From positions 1-64,000 of the forward strand of contig NZ_QEWN01000004.1 of NCBI RefSeq assembly GCF_006124995.1: a stretch of DNA of 64,000 nt, given 5' to 3'. This DNA is from Vibrio sp. Hep-1b-8 (GTDB lineage: Bacteria; Pseudomonadota; Gammaproteobacteria; Enterobacterales; Vibrionaceae). Below the pieces are notes generated by a model. That model ran no database searches, was not told where the DNA came from, and saw only the letters and a list, made by a program, of their open reading frames with translations. Made by a program: the position numbers and the translations under genes. Shown here in pieces: positions 17,962 to 28,000 of this stretch (position 1 is the first letter of the stretch; every line of letters begins with the position of its first letter).

Positions 17962-18939
17962 TTAGCGAACCACAATCTTTCTTGGCACCAGCTCAACCCC
18001 TGGCTGGTAACGCTTTGACGCGGCATTGAGGGCAAGTGCCATCGCGCTGTCAGCAATTAGCTCAAATTGCTGTGGCAATGAGTTAATTGGCATAGGAAGA
18101 AAATCAAGGAGACGATTGTCACCAAACGTAGCGATTTTAAGCTTACTTGCGAGTTCTGGTCGCTCTAACAGCACATCAAGAACCCCTTCAAGCAGAGTGT
18201 ATGACGTAGTAACAATCGCATCGGGCAACTGACCACTATCACACCAGTCACTCAATACCTTTTTGCCATCCGCACGATTAAAGTGCTCTCCATAGCCAAT
18301 GGTGTACTGAGCCTGATGTTGTTTAATCGCCTTTTTGAATCCAAGTTCACGTTCGCGAGATATATTCAACTCAGGTAAGGCGCCAATAAGCCCGACCTTA
18401 GTGACACCGTCACTTAAAACCGACTTCGTCAATTCGAAAGCACCACCAAAGTCCTCACTGATCACGCAAGAAAAATGTTCGTCGTCTAAAGGACGGTCAA
18501 GTGCAATAACGGGAGTCCCTCGGTTCTGCAAGTCGATGTAATAATCGCTAGCTTCTGGTATGACACTAGCAACAAACAGCGCGTCCACTTTTCGACTCAC
18601 TAACGCATGCACAACACTTTTTTCAGTTTCTGGATCATCATCAGAACATGCGATTAAAATCTGATAGCCCGCTGAGCGAGAATTTTGCTCCATGAGTTTG
18701 GCTAAACGCGCATAACTGGTGTTTTCTAAATCAGGAATTATCAGGCCAAACGAACGGCTTTGCCCTGCTCTAAGCGTACTGGCTGCCAGATCTGGGCGAT
18801 AGTTATGCTCATCGACCACAGCCATGACGTTACGCTGTGTTTTCTCACTAATTCTGTATTTTTGAGCCTTACCATTGATTACATAGCTGGCGGTGGTTTT
18901 CGAAACCCCTGCCAATTTGGCTATTTCATCCAGAGTCAT
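17962..18939 (-). CDS. fruR: Fructose repressor FruR/Cra (LacI family)
   Basis: 325 residues from the ATG at 18939, which has AAGG and GGTG upstream; the frame is open further but the LacI-type helix-turn-helix begins exactly here (MTLDEIAKLAGVSKTTASYV) as in enterobacterial Cra. The effector domain includes SFGLIIPDLENTSYARLA and VDALFVASVIPEA. In enterics Cra binds DNA in the absence of fructose 1-phosphate or fructose 1,6-bisphosphate and represses the fru operon. It is divergent from fruBKA, and three matching operators lie between; two of them sit just upstream of fruR and suggest autoregulation. Confidence 0.93.
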   Translation of the reverse strand: MTLDEIAKLAGVSKTTASYVINGKAQKYRISEKTQRNVMAVVDEHNYRPDLAASTLRAGQSRSFGLIIPDLENTSYARLAKLMEQNSRSAGYQILIACSDDDPETEKSVVHALVSRKVDALFVASVIPEASDYYIDLQNRGTPVIALDRPLDDEHFSCVISEDFGGAFELTKSVLSDGVTKVGLIGALPELNISRERELGFKKAIKQHQAQYTIGYGEHFNRADGKKVLSDWCDSGQLPDAIVTTSYTLLEGVLDVLLERPELASKLKIATFGDNRLLDFLPMPINSLPQQFELIADSAMALALNAASKRYQPGVELVPRKIVVR

Positions 18940-19010
18940 ATCACCAACCTTTGTTCTGTGCGCGAGATCATAATACTTCATAAAGGATCTCTCGATGAGT
19001 TGAATTATAT

Positions 19011-19026
19011 GCTGAAACGATTCAGT
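19011..19026. promoter_or_regulatory. FruR operator 1
   Basis: GCTGAAACGATTCAGT is a near-perfect palindrome that matches the Cra/FruR consensus core TGAAACGNTTCA. It lies about 72 bases upstream of the fruR ATG. Confidence 0.8.
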
Positions 19027-19032
19027 ATAAAA

Positions 19033-19048
19033 GCTGAAAGGATTCAGC
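19033..19048. promoter_or_regulatory. FruR operator 2
   Basis: GCTGAAAGGATTCAGC, the same motif as the other operators, centred 22 bases (two DNA turns) from operator 1, so dimers could bind on the same face. Confidence 0.75.
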
Positions 19049-19059
19049 AACACTCATAA

Positions 19060-19075
19060 AGTGAGCCAAATCACT
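19060..19075. promoter_or_regulatory. CRP-like site upstream of fruB
   Basis: AGTGA-N6-TCACT reproduces the TGTGA-N6-TCACA core of CRP sites with symmetrical changes at the outer bases. Catabolite activation of a fructose PTS operon would be expected. Confidence 0.55.
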
Positions 19076-19164
19076 CAAATATAGCGATAGTGAATGTAAT
19101 AGGTTCCTTATAACTCAATCAGTTAGAGTGAAATAATGCTGAATCCACATATTTTTGTCTTTTT

Positions 19165-19180
19165 GCTGAATCGATTCAGC
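19165..19180. promoter_or_regulatory. FruR operator 3, fruB side
   Basis: GCTGAATCGATTCAGC is a perfect 16-bp palindrome matching the Cra consensus. It lies 75-90 bases before the fruB ATG, where it could cover the fruBKA promoter. Confidence 0.85.
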
Positions 19181-19254
19181 TGATATCAGCAAAAAGCGAG
19201 TGACTTTTTGGGCACAATTACCCCTTTTAAAATCCTTAAGGCTGGAGAAGCGCC

Positions 19255-20388
19255 ATGCTTAAGTTAGCAAATAGCGACATCACACTCGCTCAAGTAGCAA
19301 GTGACAAATTTCAAGCGATTCAAAACATCGCAGCAAGCCTCACCCAAGCAGGTCTTGTGGAACAAGGCTATGTTGAAGGCATGCTGAACCGAGAGAAGCA
19401 AAACTCGACATTTTTAGGTAACGGCATCGCGATTCCTCACGGAACTACTGATACACGATCAATGGTTAAAACAACAGGTGTTGCTGTCCACCACTTCCCT
19501 CAAGGCGTTGAATGGGGAGAAGGCAACAAAGTTTACCTAGCGATTGGTATTGCGGCTAAATCAGATGAACATCTCGGCATTCTTAAACAACTGACTAAAG
19601 TACTATCCGCGGATGGTGTAGAAGAGCGTCTACGCGATGCTAAAAGCGCACAAGAAATTATCGCGTTGCTCAACGGTGATGTTCAACTTGAGGCTGACTT
19701 CGACGCGTCATTAATACAACTGCAGTTCCCTGCTAGCGACATGGTTCAGATGAGCGCTGTTGCTGCGGGTTTACTGAAAAACACTGGTTGCGCGGGTTCT
19801 GAGTTTGTTGCAGACATCGTATCAAAAAATCCTACGCACCTTGGTCAAGGTTTATGGTTAGTAGGTAGCAATAAGCAAGTCACACGAACTGGCGTATCGT
19901 TTGTTTCAACCGCAAACGACTGCGAGTTTGAAGGTCAAAAGGTACGCGCACTCGTTGCTTTTAGTGCATGTAATAGCGCCCATAGACCTATCCTTAACCA
20001 GCTTTCACAACTCGTATTCAACCAGCAGCAAAGTAAGCTAATCGACGCTTCTGTTGAACAAGTGCTGTCGCTGTTAACTGGTGAGTCTCAATCTTCATCG
20101 CACGTCGAAGAGACGAATAGTGCGGTATTTAAAATCAAAAATGCCCATGGTCTGCATGCACGTCCAGGCGCTATGTTGGTTGCAGAAGCTAAGAAATTTG
20201 AATCAAACATTCGTGTCGCAAACCTTGATGGTGATGGTAAAGAAGTCAACGCCAAGAGTCTGATGAAAGTTATCGCTTTAGGTGTTAAACACGGTCATCA
20301 ACTCAAGTTTTCAGCTGAAGGTGCTGACGCATCAATGGCGTTGGAGTCCATCGGTAAAGCAATCGCTTCTGGCCTAGGTGAAGGCTAA
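19255..20388 (+). CDS. fruB: Fructose PTS IIA-HPr fusion (diphosphoryl transfer protein)
   Basis: 377 residues. N-terminal EIIA-fructose domain (1-about 145) with phosphorylated His62 in GIAIPHGT; a middle domain (about 150-275) of the kind found in enteric FruB; C-terminal HPr (FPr) domain (about 287-377) with His301 in GLHARPGA and no regulatory serine context beyond NAKSLMKV. It carries phosphate from enzyme I to FruA. First gene of fruBKA, ten bases before fruK. Confidence 0.96.
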   Translation: MLKLANSDITLAQVASDKFQAIQNIAASLTQAGLVEQGYVEGMLNREKQNSTFLGNGIAIPHGTTDTRSMVKTTGVAVHHFPQGVEWGEGNKVYLAIGIAAKSDEHLGILKQLTKVLSADGVEERLRDAKSAQEIIALLNGDVQLEADFDASLIQLQFPASDMVQMSAVAAGLLKNTGCAGSEFVADIVSKNPTHLGQGLWLVGSNKQVTRTGVSFVSTANDCEFEGQKVRALVAFSACNSAHRPILNQLSQLVFNQQQSKLIDASVEQVLSLLTGESQSSSHVEETNSAVFKIKNAHGLHARPGAMLVAEAKKFESNIRVANLDGDGKEVNAKSLMKVIALGVKHGHQLKFSAEGADASMALESIGKAIASGLGEG

Positions 20389-20397
20389 GGAAACGGT

Positions 20398-21372
20398 ATG
20401 AGTCAAGTGAAAACTAACCGAGTGGTAACTATCACACTAAACCCTGCCCTAGATCTGACTGGCACACTAGACAGATTAAATACCGGTTCGGTAAGTCTTG
20501 TTGAAAAAAGCAACCTTCATGCGGCTGGTAAAGGCGTCAATGTTGCAAAAGTACTTAGCGATCTCGGAGCTAATGTCACTGTTACCGGTTTCCTCGGCAA
20601 AGACAATCCTGAACTCTTTCAACAACTTTTTGATCAAATCGGTGTGGATAATCAGTTCATTGAAGTCGAAGGCGCGACACGTATCAACGTAAAACTTGTT
20701 GAATCCAATGGTCAAGTCAGTGACATCAATTTTCCTGGCGTGCAAGTAACTCCTGCCGATGTGATGCGTTTTGAGCAAACCCTTTTCTCACTCGCTGAGA
20801 CCCATGATTACTTTGTGTTAGCGGGTAGTTTGCCGGGTGGTGTAAGTGCAGAGCAATGCGCCACTTGGATCGAACAACTCCGCCAAAAAGGCAAGAAAGT
20901 TCTATTTGATAGCAGTAAATCTGCGCTTCGCGCAGGTATAGATGCGCGTCCTTGGCTAATCAAACCAAACGAAGAGGAGCTAGGTGATTTCATCGGCCAG
21001 CACCTCACTACACCAGAACAATGCCAAACGGCCGCTGAGACTCTCAGCGATAAGGGCATCGAAAACATCGTCGTCTCAATGGGAGCCGATGGTGTGATGT
21101 GGCTCAATCAGGGCCAGTGGCTTCGAGCTCAACCTCCGAGAATGAACGTGATTAGCACAGTCGGTGCAGGCGATACGCTTGTGGCTGGCTTGTGTTGGGG
21201 CCATATGCAATCAATGCAAAAACAAGAATTACTTCGCTTCGCAACTGCACTGTCAGCTCTGGCAGTTAGCCAAGTGGGCGTAGGACTAACCAGTGAGGAA
21301 CAACTGGAAAACATCAAGCTGCAAACTGAAGTCAGCGAACTTTACCCTAATACGCACTTAGACAAACACTAA
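20398..21372 (+). CDS. fruK: 1-phosphofructokinase
   Basis: 324 residues of the PfkB/ribokinase family: GKGVNVAKVLSDLG near 42-55 and the catalytic C-terminal motif ISTVGAGDTLVAGL near 250-263 with the base Asp. It phosphorylates fructose 1-phosphate, the FruA product, to fructose 1,6-bisphosphate. AAGGAAACGG precedes the ATG. Lies between fruB and fruA with gaps of 9 and 19 bases. Confidence 0.95.
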   Translation: MSQVKTNRVVTITLNPALDLTGTLDRLNTGSVSLVEKSNLHAAGKGVNVAKVLSDLGANVTVTGFLGKDNPELFQQLFDQIGVDNQFIEVEGATRINVKLVESNGQVSDINFPGVQVTPADVMRFEQTLFSLAETHDYFVLAGSLPGGVSAEQCATWIEQLRQKGKKVLFDSSKSALRAGIDARPWLIKPNEEELGDFIGQHLTTPEQCQTAAETLSDKGIENIVVSMGADGVMWLNQGQWLRAQPPRMNVISTVGAGDTLVAGLCWGHMQSMQKQELLRFATALSALAVSQVGVGLTSEEQLENIKLQTEVSELYPNTHLDKH

Positions 21373-21391
21373 GGAACAGAAGGTTATCAGT

Positions 21392-23125
21392 ATGAATATT
21401 GCTATTATTACAGCTTGTCCGAGCGGTGTTGCAAACAGCATCCTCGCGGCAGGACTATTAGAACAAGCAGCAGCGAAATTGGGCTGGAATGCAAAGATTG
21501 AATGCCAGTCAAGCGTGATTGAGCCAACCTTACTTAGCAGTGATGATATCGCGCAAGCCGATGCAATTATCATCGCGTCAAATACGCCTGTTGATACTTC
21601 GCGCTTTGTAGGTAAAAAAGTTTACCAAGCCGAAATAAGCTCTGTGGTTAATGATGCAACCGCATTTTTGCAAACTGCAGTCAACAATGCGCAAATCCTT
21701 TCACAGCCTGCAACAGTGGGCGCGAGTTCAGACCATGTTGCGGCTGGTAAAAAAATCGTCGCTATTACCGCTTGTCCAACGGGTGTCGCGCACACTTTCA
21801 TGGCCGCAGAAGCACTGGAAGAAGAAGGCAAACGCCGTGGTCACCAAATTAAAGTTGAAACTCGTGGTTCAGTGGGCGCAAAAAACCAATTAACCGACCA
21901 AGAAATTGCTGAAGCCGATTTGGTTATTATCGCTGCGGATATTGAGGTCCCCCTTGATCGCTTTAACGGTAAAATGATGTACCGCACCAAAACTGGGCCT
22001 GCACTGAAGAAAACATCGCAAGAAATGGATAATGCATTTGAGCAAGCATCGATCTACCACCATTCAGGTAATGCGAACTCTGCTGCTGATGATAAAAAAG
22101 GTGCCTACAAGCATTTGATGACGGGCGTATCGCATATGTTGCCTGTCGTGGTTGCTGGCGGTTTAATCATCGCCCTATCGTTCGTATTTGGTATAGAAGC
22201 ATTTAAAGAGAAAGGCACTCTTGCCGCAGCCCTAATGACAATTGGTGGTGGCTCAGCATTTGCACTGATGATCCCTGTTTTAGCGGGTTATATCGCCTTC
22301 TCTATTGCTGACCGTCCTGGACTAGCCCCAGGCCTTGTCGGTGGTATGTTGGCAAGCTCTACTGGTGCTGGCTTCTTAGGTGGTATCGCAGCAGGTTTTA
22401 TTGCAGGCTATGCCGCTAAGTTCCTAGCCGATAAAGTATCACTTCCTCAGTCGATGGAAGCACTTAAACCGATTTTGATCATCCCATTCGTTGCGACGCT
22501 ATTTACTGGCTTGGTAATGATTTACATCGTCGGCGGCCCAGTTGCAGGAATCATGAACAGTCTGACTGATTTCCTCAACAACATGGGCTCAGACAGTGCC
22601 GTTCTGCTTGGTGTTCTACTTGGCGCAATGATGTGTTTTGACTTAGGTGGTCCAGTGAATAAAGCGGCGTACGCGTTTGGTGTTGGTCTACTTGCCTCAC
22701 AAACTTATGCGCCTATGGCTGCGATTATGGCCGCGGGCATGGTTCCGGCTCTAGGCATGGGACTTGCGACTTTCGTTGCTAAGAATAAGTTTGACCAAAG
22801 TGAACGTGAAGCTGGTAAAGCCTCATTCGTACTCGGTCTATGCTTTATTTCTGAAGGTGCGATCCCGTTCGCGGCGAAGGACCCTATGCGTGTTATCCCA
22901 GCATGTATGGCAGGCGGCGCATTAACAGGTGCCCTATCTATGCTGTTTGGCGCAAAATTAATGGCACCACATGGCGGTCTATTCGTATTGCTAATTCCTA
23001 ACGCGATTACTCCGGTTGTGATGTACCTTGTGGCGATCGCAGCAGGTACTGTGGTTACAGGTCTAGGTTACGCTTTCCTCAAAAACAGTTCAGAATCAAA
23101 GCAAGCGACATCGGCAACGGCTTAA
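21392..23125 (+). CDS. fruA: Fructose PTS permease IIB'-IIB-IIC
   Basis: 577 residues. Two tandem IIB modules precede the membrane domain: IIB' (1-about 100) with TACPSGVANS around Cys9, and IIB (about 120-220) with TACPTGVAHT around the phosphorylated Cys128. The IIC part (about 235-570) has eight to ten membrane segments with SIADRPGLAPGL and GGPVNKAAYAFGVGL. It imports fructose as fructose 1-phosphate. In the E. coli protein the first module has lost its cysteine; here it is kept, so both modules could be phosphorylated. The operon ends at the terminator 23158-23184. Confidence 0.96.
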   Translation: MNIAIITACPSGVANSILAAGLLEQAAAKLGWNAKIECQSSVIEPTLLSSDDIAQADAIIIASNTPVDTSRFVGKKVYQAEISSVVNDATAFLQTAVNNAQILSQPATVGASSDHVAAGKKIVAITACPTGVAHTFMAAEALEEEGKRRGHQIKVETRGSVGAKNQLTDQEIAEADLVIIAADIEVPLDRFNGKMMYRTKTGPALKKTSQEMDNAFEQASIYHHSGNANSAADDKKGAYKHLMTGVSHMLPVVVAGGLIIALSFVFGIEAFKEKGTLAAALMTIGGGSAFALMIPVLAGYIAFSIADRPGLAPGLVGGMLASSTGAGFLGGIAAGFIAGYAAKFLADKVSLPQSMEALKPILIIPFVATLFTGLVMIYIVGGPVAGIMNSLTDFLNNMGSDSAVLLGVLLGAMMCFDLGGPVNKAAYAFGVGLLASQTYAPMAAIMAAGMVPALGMGLATFVAKNKFDQSEREAGKASFVLGLCFISEGAIPFAAKDPMRVIPACMAGGALTGALSMLFGAKLMAPHGGLFVLLIPNAITPVVMYLVAIAAGTVVTGLGYAFLKNSSESKQATSATA

Positions 23126-23157
23126 CTCGATTCATTGCCTCCCCCCTTACTAGGCAT

Positions 23158-23184
23158 AAGCACCTCACACGAGGTGCTTTTTTT
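23158..23184 (+). terminator. Terminator of fruBKA
   Basis: Nine-bp stem AAGCACCTC/GAGGTGCTT, four-base loop, then seven T, 33 bases past the fruA stop. Confidence 0.9.
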
Positions 23185-23413
23185 GTTATGGATTCAGTTA
23201 ACAATCTACAATTCAATAACATAGTCATATGCAATTACATACTAATTGCATGCATATTTTGACCTGTACGCAGTGCGAATTTGTTGTATAGTGTGCGGTT
23301 TTTTTCATTAACTTAGCTTATGTCGTTAGTGCCTTTCCTCTATTTCTACTCACAATTCAACCAGTTAAATAGCAAAACTGAACAGTTTGTTAAACAGTTG
23401 AACCGGAATAAGC
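23185..23413. other. Gap between fruA and the GGDEF remnant
   Basis: AT-rich sequence without a convincing gene. It includes an inverted repeat around GCAATTACATACTAATTGC (about 23231-23249) and a 42-codon frame at 23320-23448 that I do not accept as a gene. It probably holds the joint where the upstream part of a GGDEF gene was lost. Confidence 0.4.
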
Positions 23414-23647
23414 TTGAATATGCCCCATACCTCACTAAGAGAAGCTGAAGTGGTTGTAAGCCGACTCCGAACTGCGATCCATCTTGAAAGTGAACTCAAG
23501 GTAACAGTGAGCGCTGGCTTGACTGAAATATCTCACAGCTCTGAGCAATCATACAAACGAACAGACATCGCACTCTATGAGTCTAAGTCTTCTGGACGTA
23601 ACCGTGTATCCATACTCCCTGCTTGTGAAGCTAGCACGATTGCTTGA
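23414..23647 (+). pseudogene. C-terminal remnant of a GGDEF diguanylate cyclase gene
   Basis: The 77-residue frame reads like the end of a GGDEF domain: PHTSLREAEVVVSRLRTAI (the helix after the GGEEF strand), VTVSAGLTEIS (the strand after it) and YKRTDIALYESKSSGRNRVS (the final helix and the SGRNRV signature). The GGEEF motif, the substrate-binding part and any sensor domain are missing, so it cannot be an active cyclase. In-frame stop at 23399-23401 lies just before it. I read it as a decayed gene; expression as a small protein from the TTG at 23414 or ATG at 23420 cannot be excluded. Confidence 0.8.
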
Positions 23648-23800
23648 TTTTGGTGCATCTATTTGACCTATGATGCACCAATTCGTGACATTGATTTTGT
23701 AATCCATTTCTAACTTACTGATCTAACGGGCATCTTCTTCTTGGCTTAATTCTTGTACTACTCTCTATATCACCTTTACTGCACTAATATGGAGATTAGA

Positions 23801-25015
23801 ATGCAAGACACTCTCACCGTTATACTCGCAGGGGGAATGGGTTCTCGACTTAGCCCACTCACGGATCACCGCGCTAAACCAGCTGTTCCTTTTGGTGGCA
23901 AGTACCGCATCATCGATTTCACGCTGACTAACTGTCTCCATTCAGGTTTGCGTAAAATTTTGGTGCTGACTCAATACAAATCGCATTCGCTGCATAAACA
24001 CCTACGTGATGGCTGGTCGATTTTTAATCCTGAACTGGGTGAGTTTGTCACCGTTGTTCCCCCGCAAATGCGTGGCGGTGGCAAGTGGTACGAAGGCACG
24101 GCTGACGCGATTTATCACAATCTGTGGTTATTAGAGCGCAGCGATGCAAAGCATGTGATTGTGCTATCTGGCGATCATATCTATCGCATGGATTACGCTG
24201 AAATGCTTAAAGATCATATTGAGAATAATGCCGCGCTCACCATCGCTTGTATGGGAGTGCCAAGAAAAGATGCGTCTGCTTTTGGTGTCCTCTCAGCAAA
24301 TCCCGATGGGCTGATTGACACATTCAGTGAAAAGCCTGCAAACCCTGACCCTATGCCAGGCGATCCTGATAAAAGTCTTGTCTCGATGGGTATCTACATT
24401 TTTGAGATGGAAACTTTGCAAAGAGTTCTAGAACAAGATGCAGCCAGTGAAAACTCGTCCCATGATTTTGGTAAGGACATCATCCCCAAACTGATCGATG
24501 AGCGTAAAGTCTATAGCTATAATTTCTGCTCTGATCGTGGACGTGTTGCAAAAGACTGTTACTGGCGTGACGTTGGCACCATCGATTCGTTTTATCAGGC
24601 CAATATGGATTTGCTTGAGCCTATACCTCCAATGAACCTGTATCAGCCAAGCTGGGGGATTCGTACCTACGAACCTCAGTTGCCCCCGGCTCGAACGGTC
24701 TCATCCGCTACTGGCAATGAAGGCATTTTCATCAATTCGATCATCGCCAATGGTGTGGTCAATTCTGGTGGTTCAGTGCAACATTCGATCATCTCATCCA
24801 ATGTTCGCATTGATGATAGCGCAACCATTGTCGATAGCATTCTTTTTGATAGTGTTAAGGTCGGCAAGGGTTGTAGGTTGGTCAACTGCATCATCGATAA
24901 GCACGTCGTGATCCCCGACAATACAGAGATTGGTGTTAACCCAAAAGAAGACGCCAAGCGTTTCCAAATATCAGACAAAGGTATTGTGGTCGTTCCTGAA
25001 AGTTACAAATTTTAG
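23801..25015 (+). CDS. glgC: Glucose-1-phosphate adenylyltransferase
   Basis: 404 residues from the ATG at 23801, which has GGAG seven bases before it (the frame is open upstream to 23753). N-terminal nucleotidyl transferase domain with VILAGGMGSRLSPLTDHRAKPAVPFGGKYR region, VLSGDHIYRMDY, and a C-terminal left-handed beta-helix with repeated I/V-x-x-S-I-I units. Makes ADP-glucose, the first committed step of glycogen synthesis. It is convergent with the chitodextrinase and shares the terminator at 25031-25061. Vibrios often carry a second glgC in a glg operon on chromosome I; this one stands alone. Confidence 0.95.
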   Translation: MQDTLTVILAGGMGSRLSPLTDHRAKPAVPFGGKYRIIDFTLTNCLHSGLRKILVLTQYKSHSLHKHLRDGWSIFNPELGEFVTVVPPQMRGGGKWYEGTADAIYHNLWLLERSDAKHVIVLSGDHIYRMDYAEMLKDHIENNAALTIACMGVPRKDASAFGVLSANPDGLIDTFSEKPANPDPMPGDPDKSLVSMGIYIFEMETLQRVLEQDAASENSSHDFGKDIIPKLIDERKVYSYNFCSDRGRVAKDCYWRDVGTIDSFYQANMDLLEPIPPMNLYQPSWGIRTYEPQLPPARTVSSATGNEGIFINSIIANGVVNSGGSVQHSIISSNVRIDDSATIVDSILFDSVKVGKGCRLVNCIIDKHVVIPDNTEIGVNPKEDAKRFQISDKGIVVVPESYKF

Positions 25016-25030
25016 TTAGATTGATCGTAT

Positions 25031-25061
25031 AAGGCCTTGGAATAATCCAAGGCCTTTTTTT
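25031..25061 (+). terminator. Terminator of glgC
   Basis: Eleven-bp perfect stem AAGGCCTTGGA/TCCAAGGCCTT with loop ATAA and a T-run; the strongest hairpin between the convergent glgC and chitodextrinase genes. Confidence 0.9.
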
Positions 25062-25063
25062 GT

Positions 25064-28000
25064 TTATAGTGGGCAATTCACCTCATCCCAGAACCAGTTA
25101 GATTGGGTTGGTGATTCCCAAGTTCCTGGGCTGTTTTTAGCGATAAAACACTTATCGTTATAGAGGTATGTAGTGCCATTTATAGCTTGGGTCACACCGG
25201 GTTCCCACTGCACTGCTGGACCAGTTGGGTTAGTACCGCCGTTGTCGCCACCAGTTCCACCATTACCGTCTCCGCCCTGTGAAAGATCTGCAAGTGGTAG
25301 ATCAGGGTATTCCGCCTTCAATGCATATTCGACTCCGTTGATCTTCACTGTGTAGTTAGCCGGGCCAGAAATGGGTAAGTAATAGACCATGTCTAACTCA
25401 TAAACCTCACCATTGGCCATGTTTTTCCAGCTTGGCAAAGAGAACGACACGCGATGCATTGTGCCATCAAGCCCGCCAATGTTGTTCGCTCTGGTATGTC
25501 CAGAAGAGATAACCGCGAGTCCACCGCCCGATTGATCTTTGGCGTTATCTGGCGCTGAGACAGGAATATCAAACTGGAACTCCGTCCCACCAGGAATGAC
25601 CTGACCGGTATTGTTGGTAAAGGTCAATTTAGGGTTAATTGGGTAGTTTTGATCCCCGACTTTAAAGCCGCCCACCGTTACCGCTATATCGACAGCTTCT
25701 GCTGGCATTGCACCCGTCGCAACTTTATTGCCATAAGGTGTCGCCGTTGCAAATTTGTCGTAGATTGCCTTAGTCATCGTGTTACCCATATGGTACTCAC
25801 CACTACCGTTAGCACACGCTTGTTCTGTCAGATCTACGCTGGTACGTTGACCATTCGCATCTAGGTTATAACAGTTATAGTCCCCTGCTAATTCCCAGAA
25901 CATGATTCCACCAATCTCTTTGTCAATGACGTAGTCCGCTTTGACGGAAACTGACTGCTCATCTTCGGTTGAGAGGAAGACACTCTTCTCTGCATTCCAT
26001 AGCCAAGGAGCAACGGCAACCGAATCATAGTTGCGTGTATAAGTACCAACCAGTTGGTGCTGGGGATTATTTGGGTCTAGTTTGTACGCCGATGCGTAGC
26101 TGCCTAAAATACCATTTTCTAGGTTTTTGGCGTGCCACATTGGACCTGAGCCTGCCCCCATCTCATTCCCTTTCGGGTCAGTATCGTGCCACATATTATC
26201 GATACCAATAGCACCGTTACCGCAATTGTTGCTTTCACCTTCACCCGTACCTTCAGGACATTCGGCCTGATTTGGCAGCGCAGCTCGACCCCATAGACCA
26301 TTCGTCCCACCAGTTACTCCCTGCCAACCGCGTGTATAGTAAGGTACGCCGATATTGATTCGGCCAGCTGGCATTGAACCGCGGAAATAGTGGTATGCCC
26401 AATCGGTGTTAAGATAACCTATACCACCGTACTGAGCAGTGTTGTAAACGTTCCATTGCGCCAACTCTGAATCTTCACCAGTGTCATACAGTGCGGCGTT
26501 GTGACCAACATGATCGTTCCATGCGCCGTGCAAGTCGTAAGACATAATGTTGACGTAGTCGAGGTACTTGGTCACATCAAATGTTTCCATGCCGCGTAAC
26601 AGGTACCCAGAGGATGGCGCGGCAATGGTGAGCATGTAGTGCGTACCATCCTGTGCAGAAGCTGCATCGAGTTTTTGACGAAGTACCTTCATCAGTTCTT
26701 GGTACGATGCCCATAAGTACGGACGGCGTGGTTCCATAAAATCTTTATCATATGGGTTTCCTGCGCCAGCCATTGAAGTTGGATATTCATAGTCAATATC
26801 TAAACCATCAAAACGGTAAGTACGCATCATGGCCACCGCAGAGTCGACAAATTTTTCTATCCCAGCGTGGTTAATTGAGCCGTCGGCATTCGTGGTCATC
26901 GAGTAGAAACCTCCGTCAGCGACGCGATTCCCATCAGCACCAAAGTGACCGCCAGTTTCTGCCCAGCCACCAATCGAGATCAAGGTTTTAACGCCATAGC
27001 GTTCCTTATATGTAGCGAGTGCACCAAAGTGGCCTTTGAAGCCAAGAGTTGGGTCAATATCGACGCCTTCCCACTCTTTTCCAGTCGCGGCATTATTCGG
27101 ATCATTGACATCACCCAGATTGACTTTGCCATCCGAGCCAATCCCTACAAACGCATAGTTAATATGAGTAAGCTGTTCCCACGGAATATCTTTCACCAAG
27201 TAAGCGGATTGAGGATCATCTCCCGCGCGCCAGCTGGTAAAGTAGCCAATAACTCGACGTGGATGATCTGCGCCCATTAATTCGCGTCCATCCTCGTCGT
27301 ACTTGGTACAATAAGGGACATTGATGCCTTCCGTTTGATACAGGCCGTCAGGTCGACAGTTCGCAGCCGTTGGTTCACCGTTAACCACCAGCGAAGTCGT
27401 TGTTGAATTGGTTGTGGCACCTAGGTTGTCGGTCGCCCTTGCATATACTGGCAAACTACCCGCTCGGTTCGCGGTGTAGTTAAGTACATATGGTTCAGTA
27501 GTCACCGTTCCGACAAGAGCCCCAGAGACAAAGAAGTCAACCTTATCGATCGTTCCATCCGAATCAGCAGCATTGGCGGTAAGGGAAACTTGTGCACCCT
27601 GATCAACAACTTCATTCGACAATGAGATATTTATCGTTGGTGCAATATTATCTGGCGTGTTCGAGCTGACGTTAATTTGCACGCTGCTTAGTTGACTCTT
27701 AACGCCAGCGTCATCATAAGATGCTACTGCAATTTGGTGAGCTCCAGATGTTGCAACCCAAGTCGACGTATAAGGAGCAACGCTTACCTCCGCCACGACT
27801 GCGCCATCGACGACAAACTCCACTTTGCTGATTGTTCCATCTGCATCCGCTGCGTTGGCTGACAGAGTGACAACGTCACCTTCAGCAATCACATCACTCG
27901 CTTGAGGTTGAGTTAATTCCACCGTCGGAGCTTGGTTATCTCCTGCTGAAGTACAACTGCCTAATTCACTCCAGAAGTCCCACTGGCTCGATGAGTTTAA

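Larger units (their letters stand above)
18940..19254. promoter_or_regulatory. fruR-fruB divergent control region
   Basis: This 315-base gap holds three full FruR-type operators (entered separately), a half site GCTGAATCC at about 19138-19146, a CRP-like site, and a second palindrome GCTGATATCAGC at 19179-19190 that abuts the third operator. The fruB ribosome binding site is GGAG in GGCTGGAGAAGCGCC just before the ATG at 19255. Confidence 0.8.

Noticed and set aside
23320..23448. 42-codon frame starting MSLVPFLYFY ahead of the GGDEF remnant
   Set aside because: No ribosome binding site, no recognisable family, and it overlaps the remnant in another frame.
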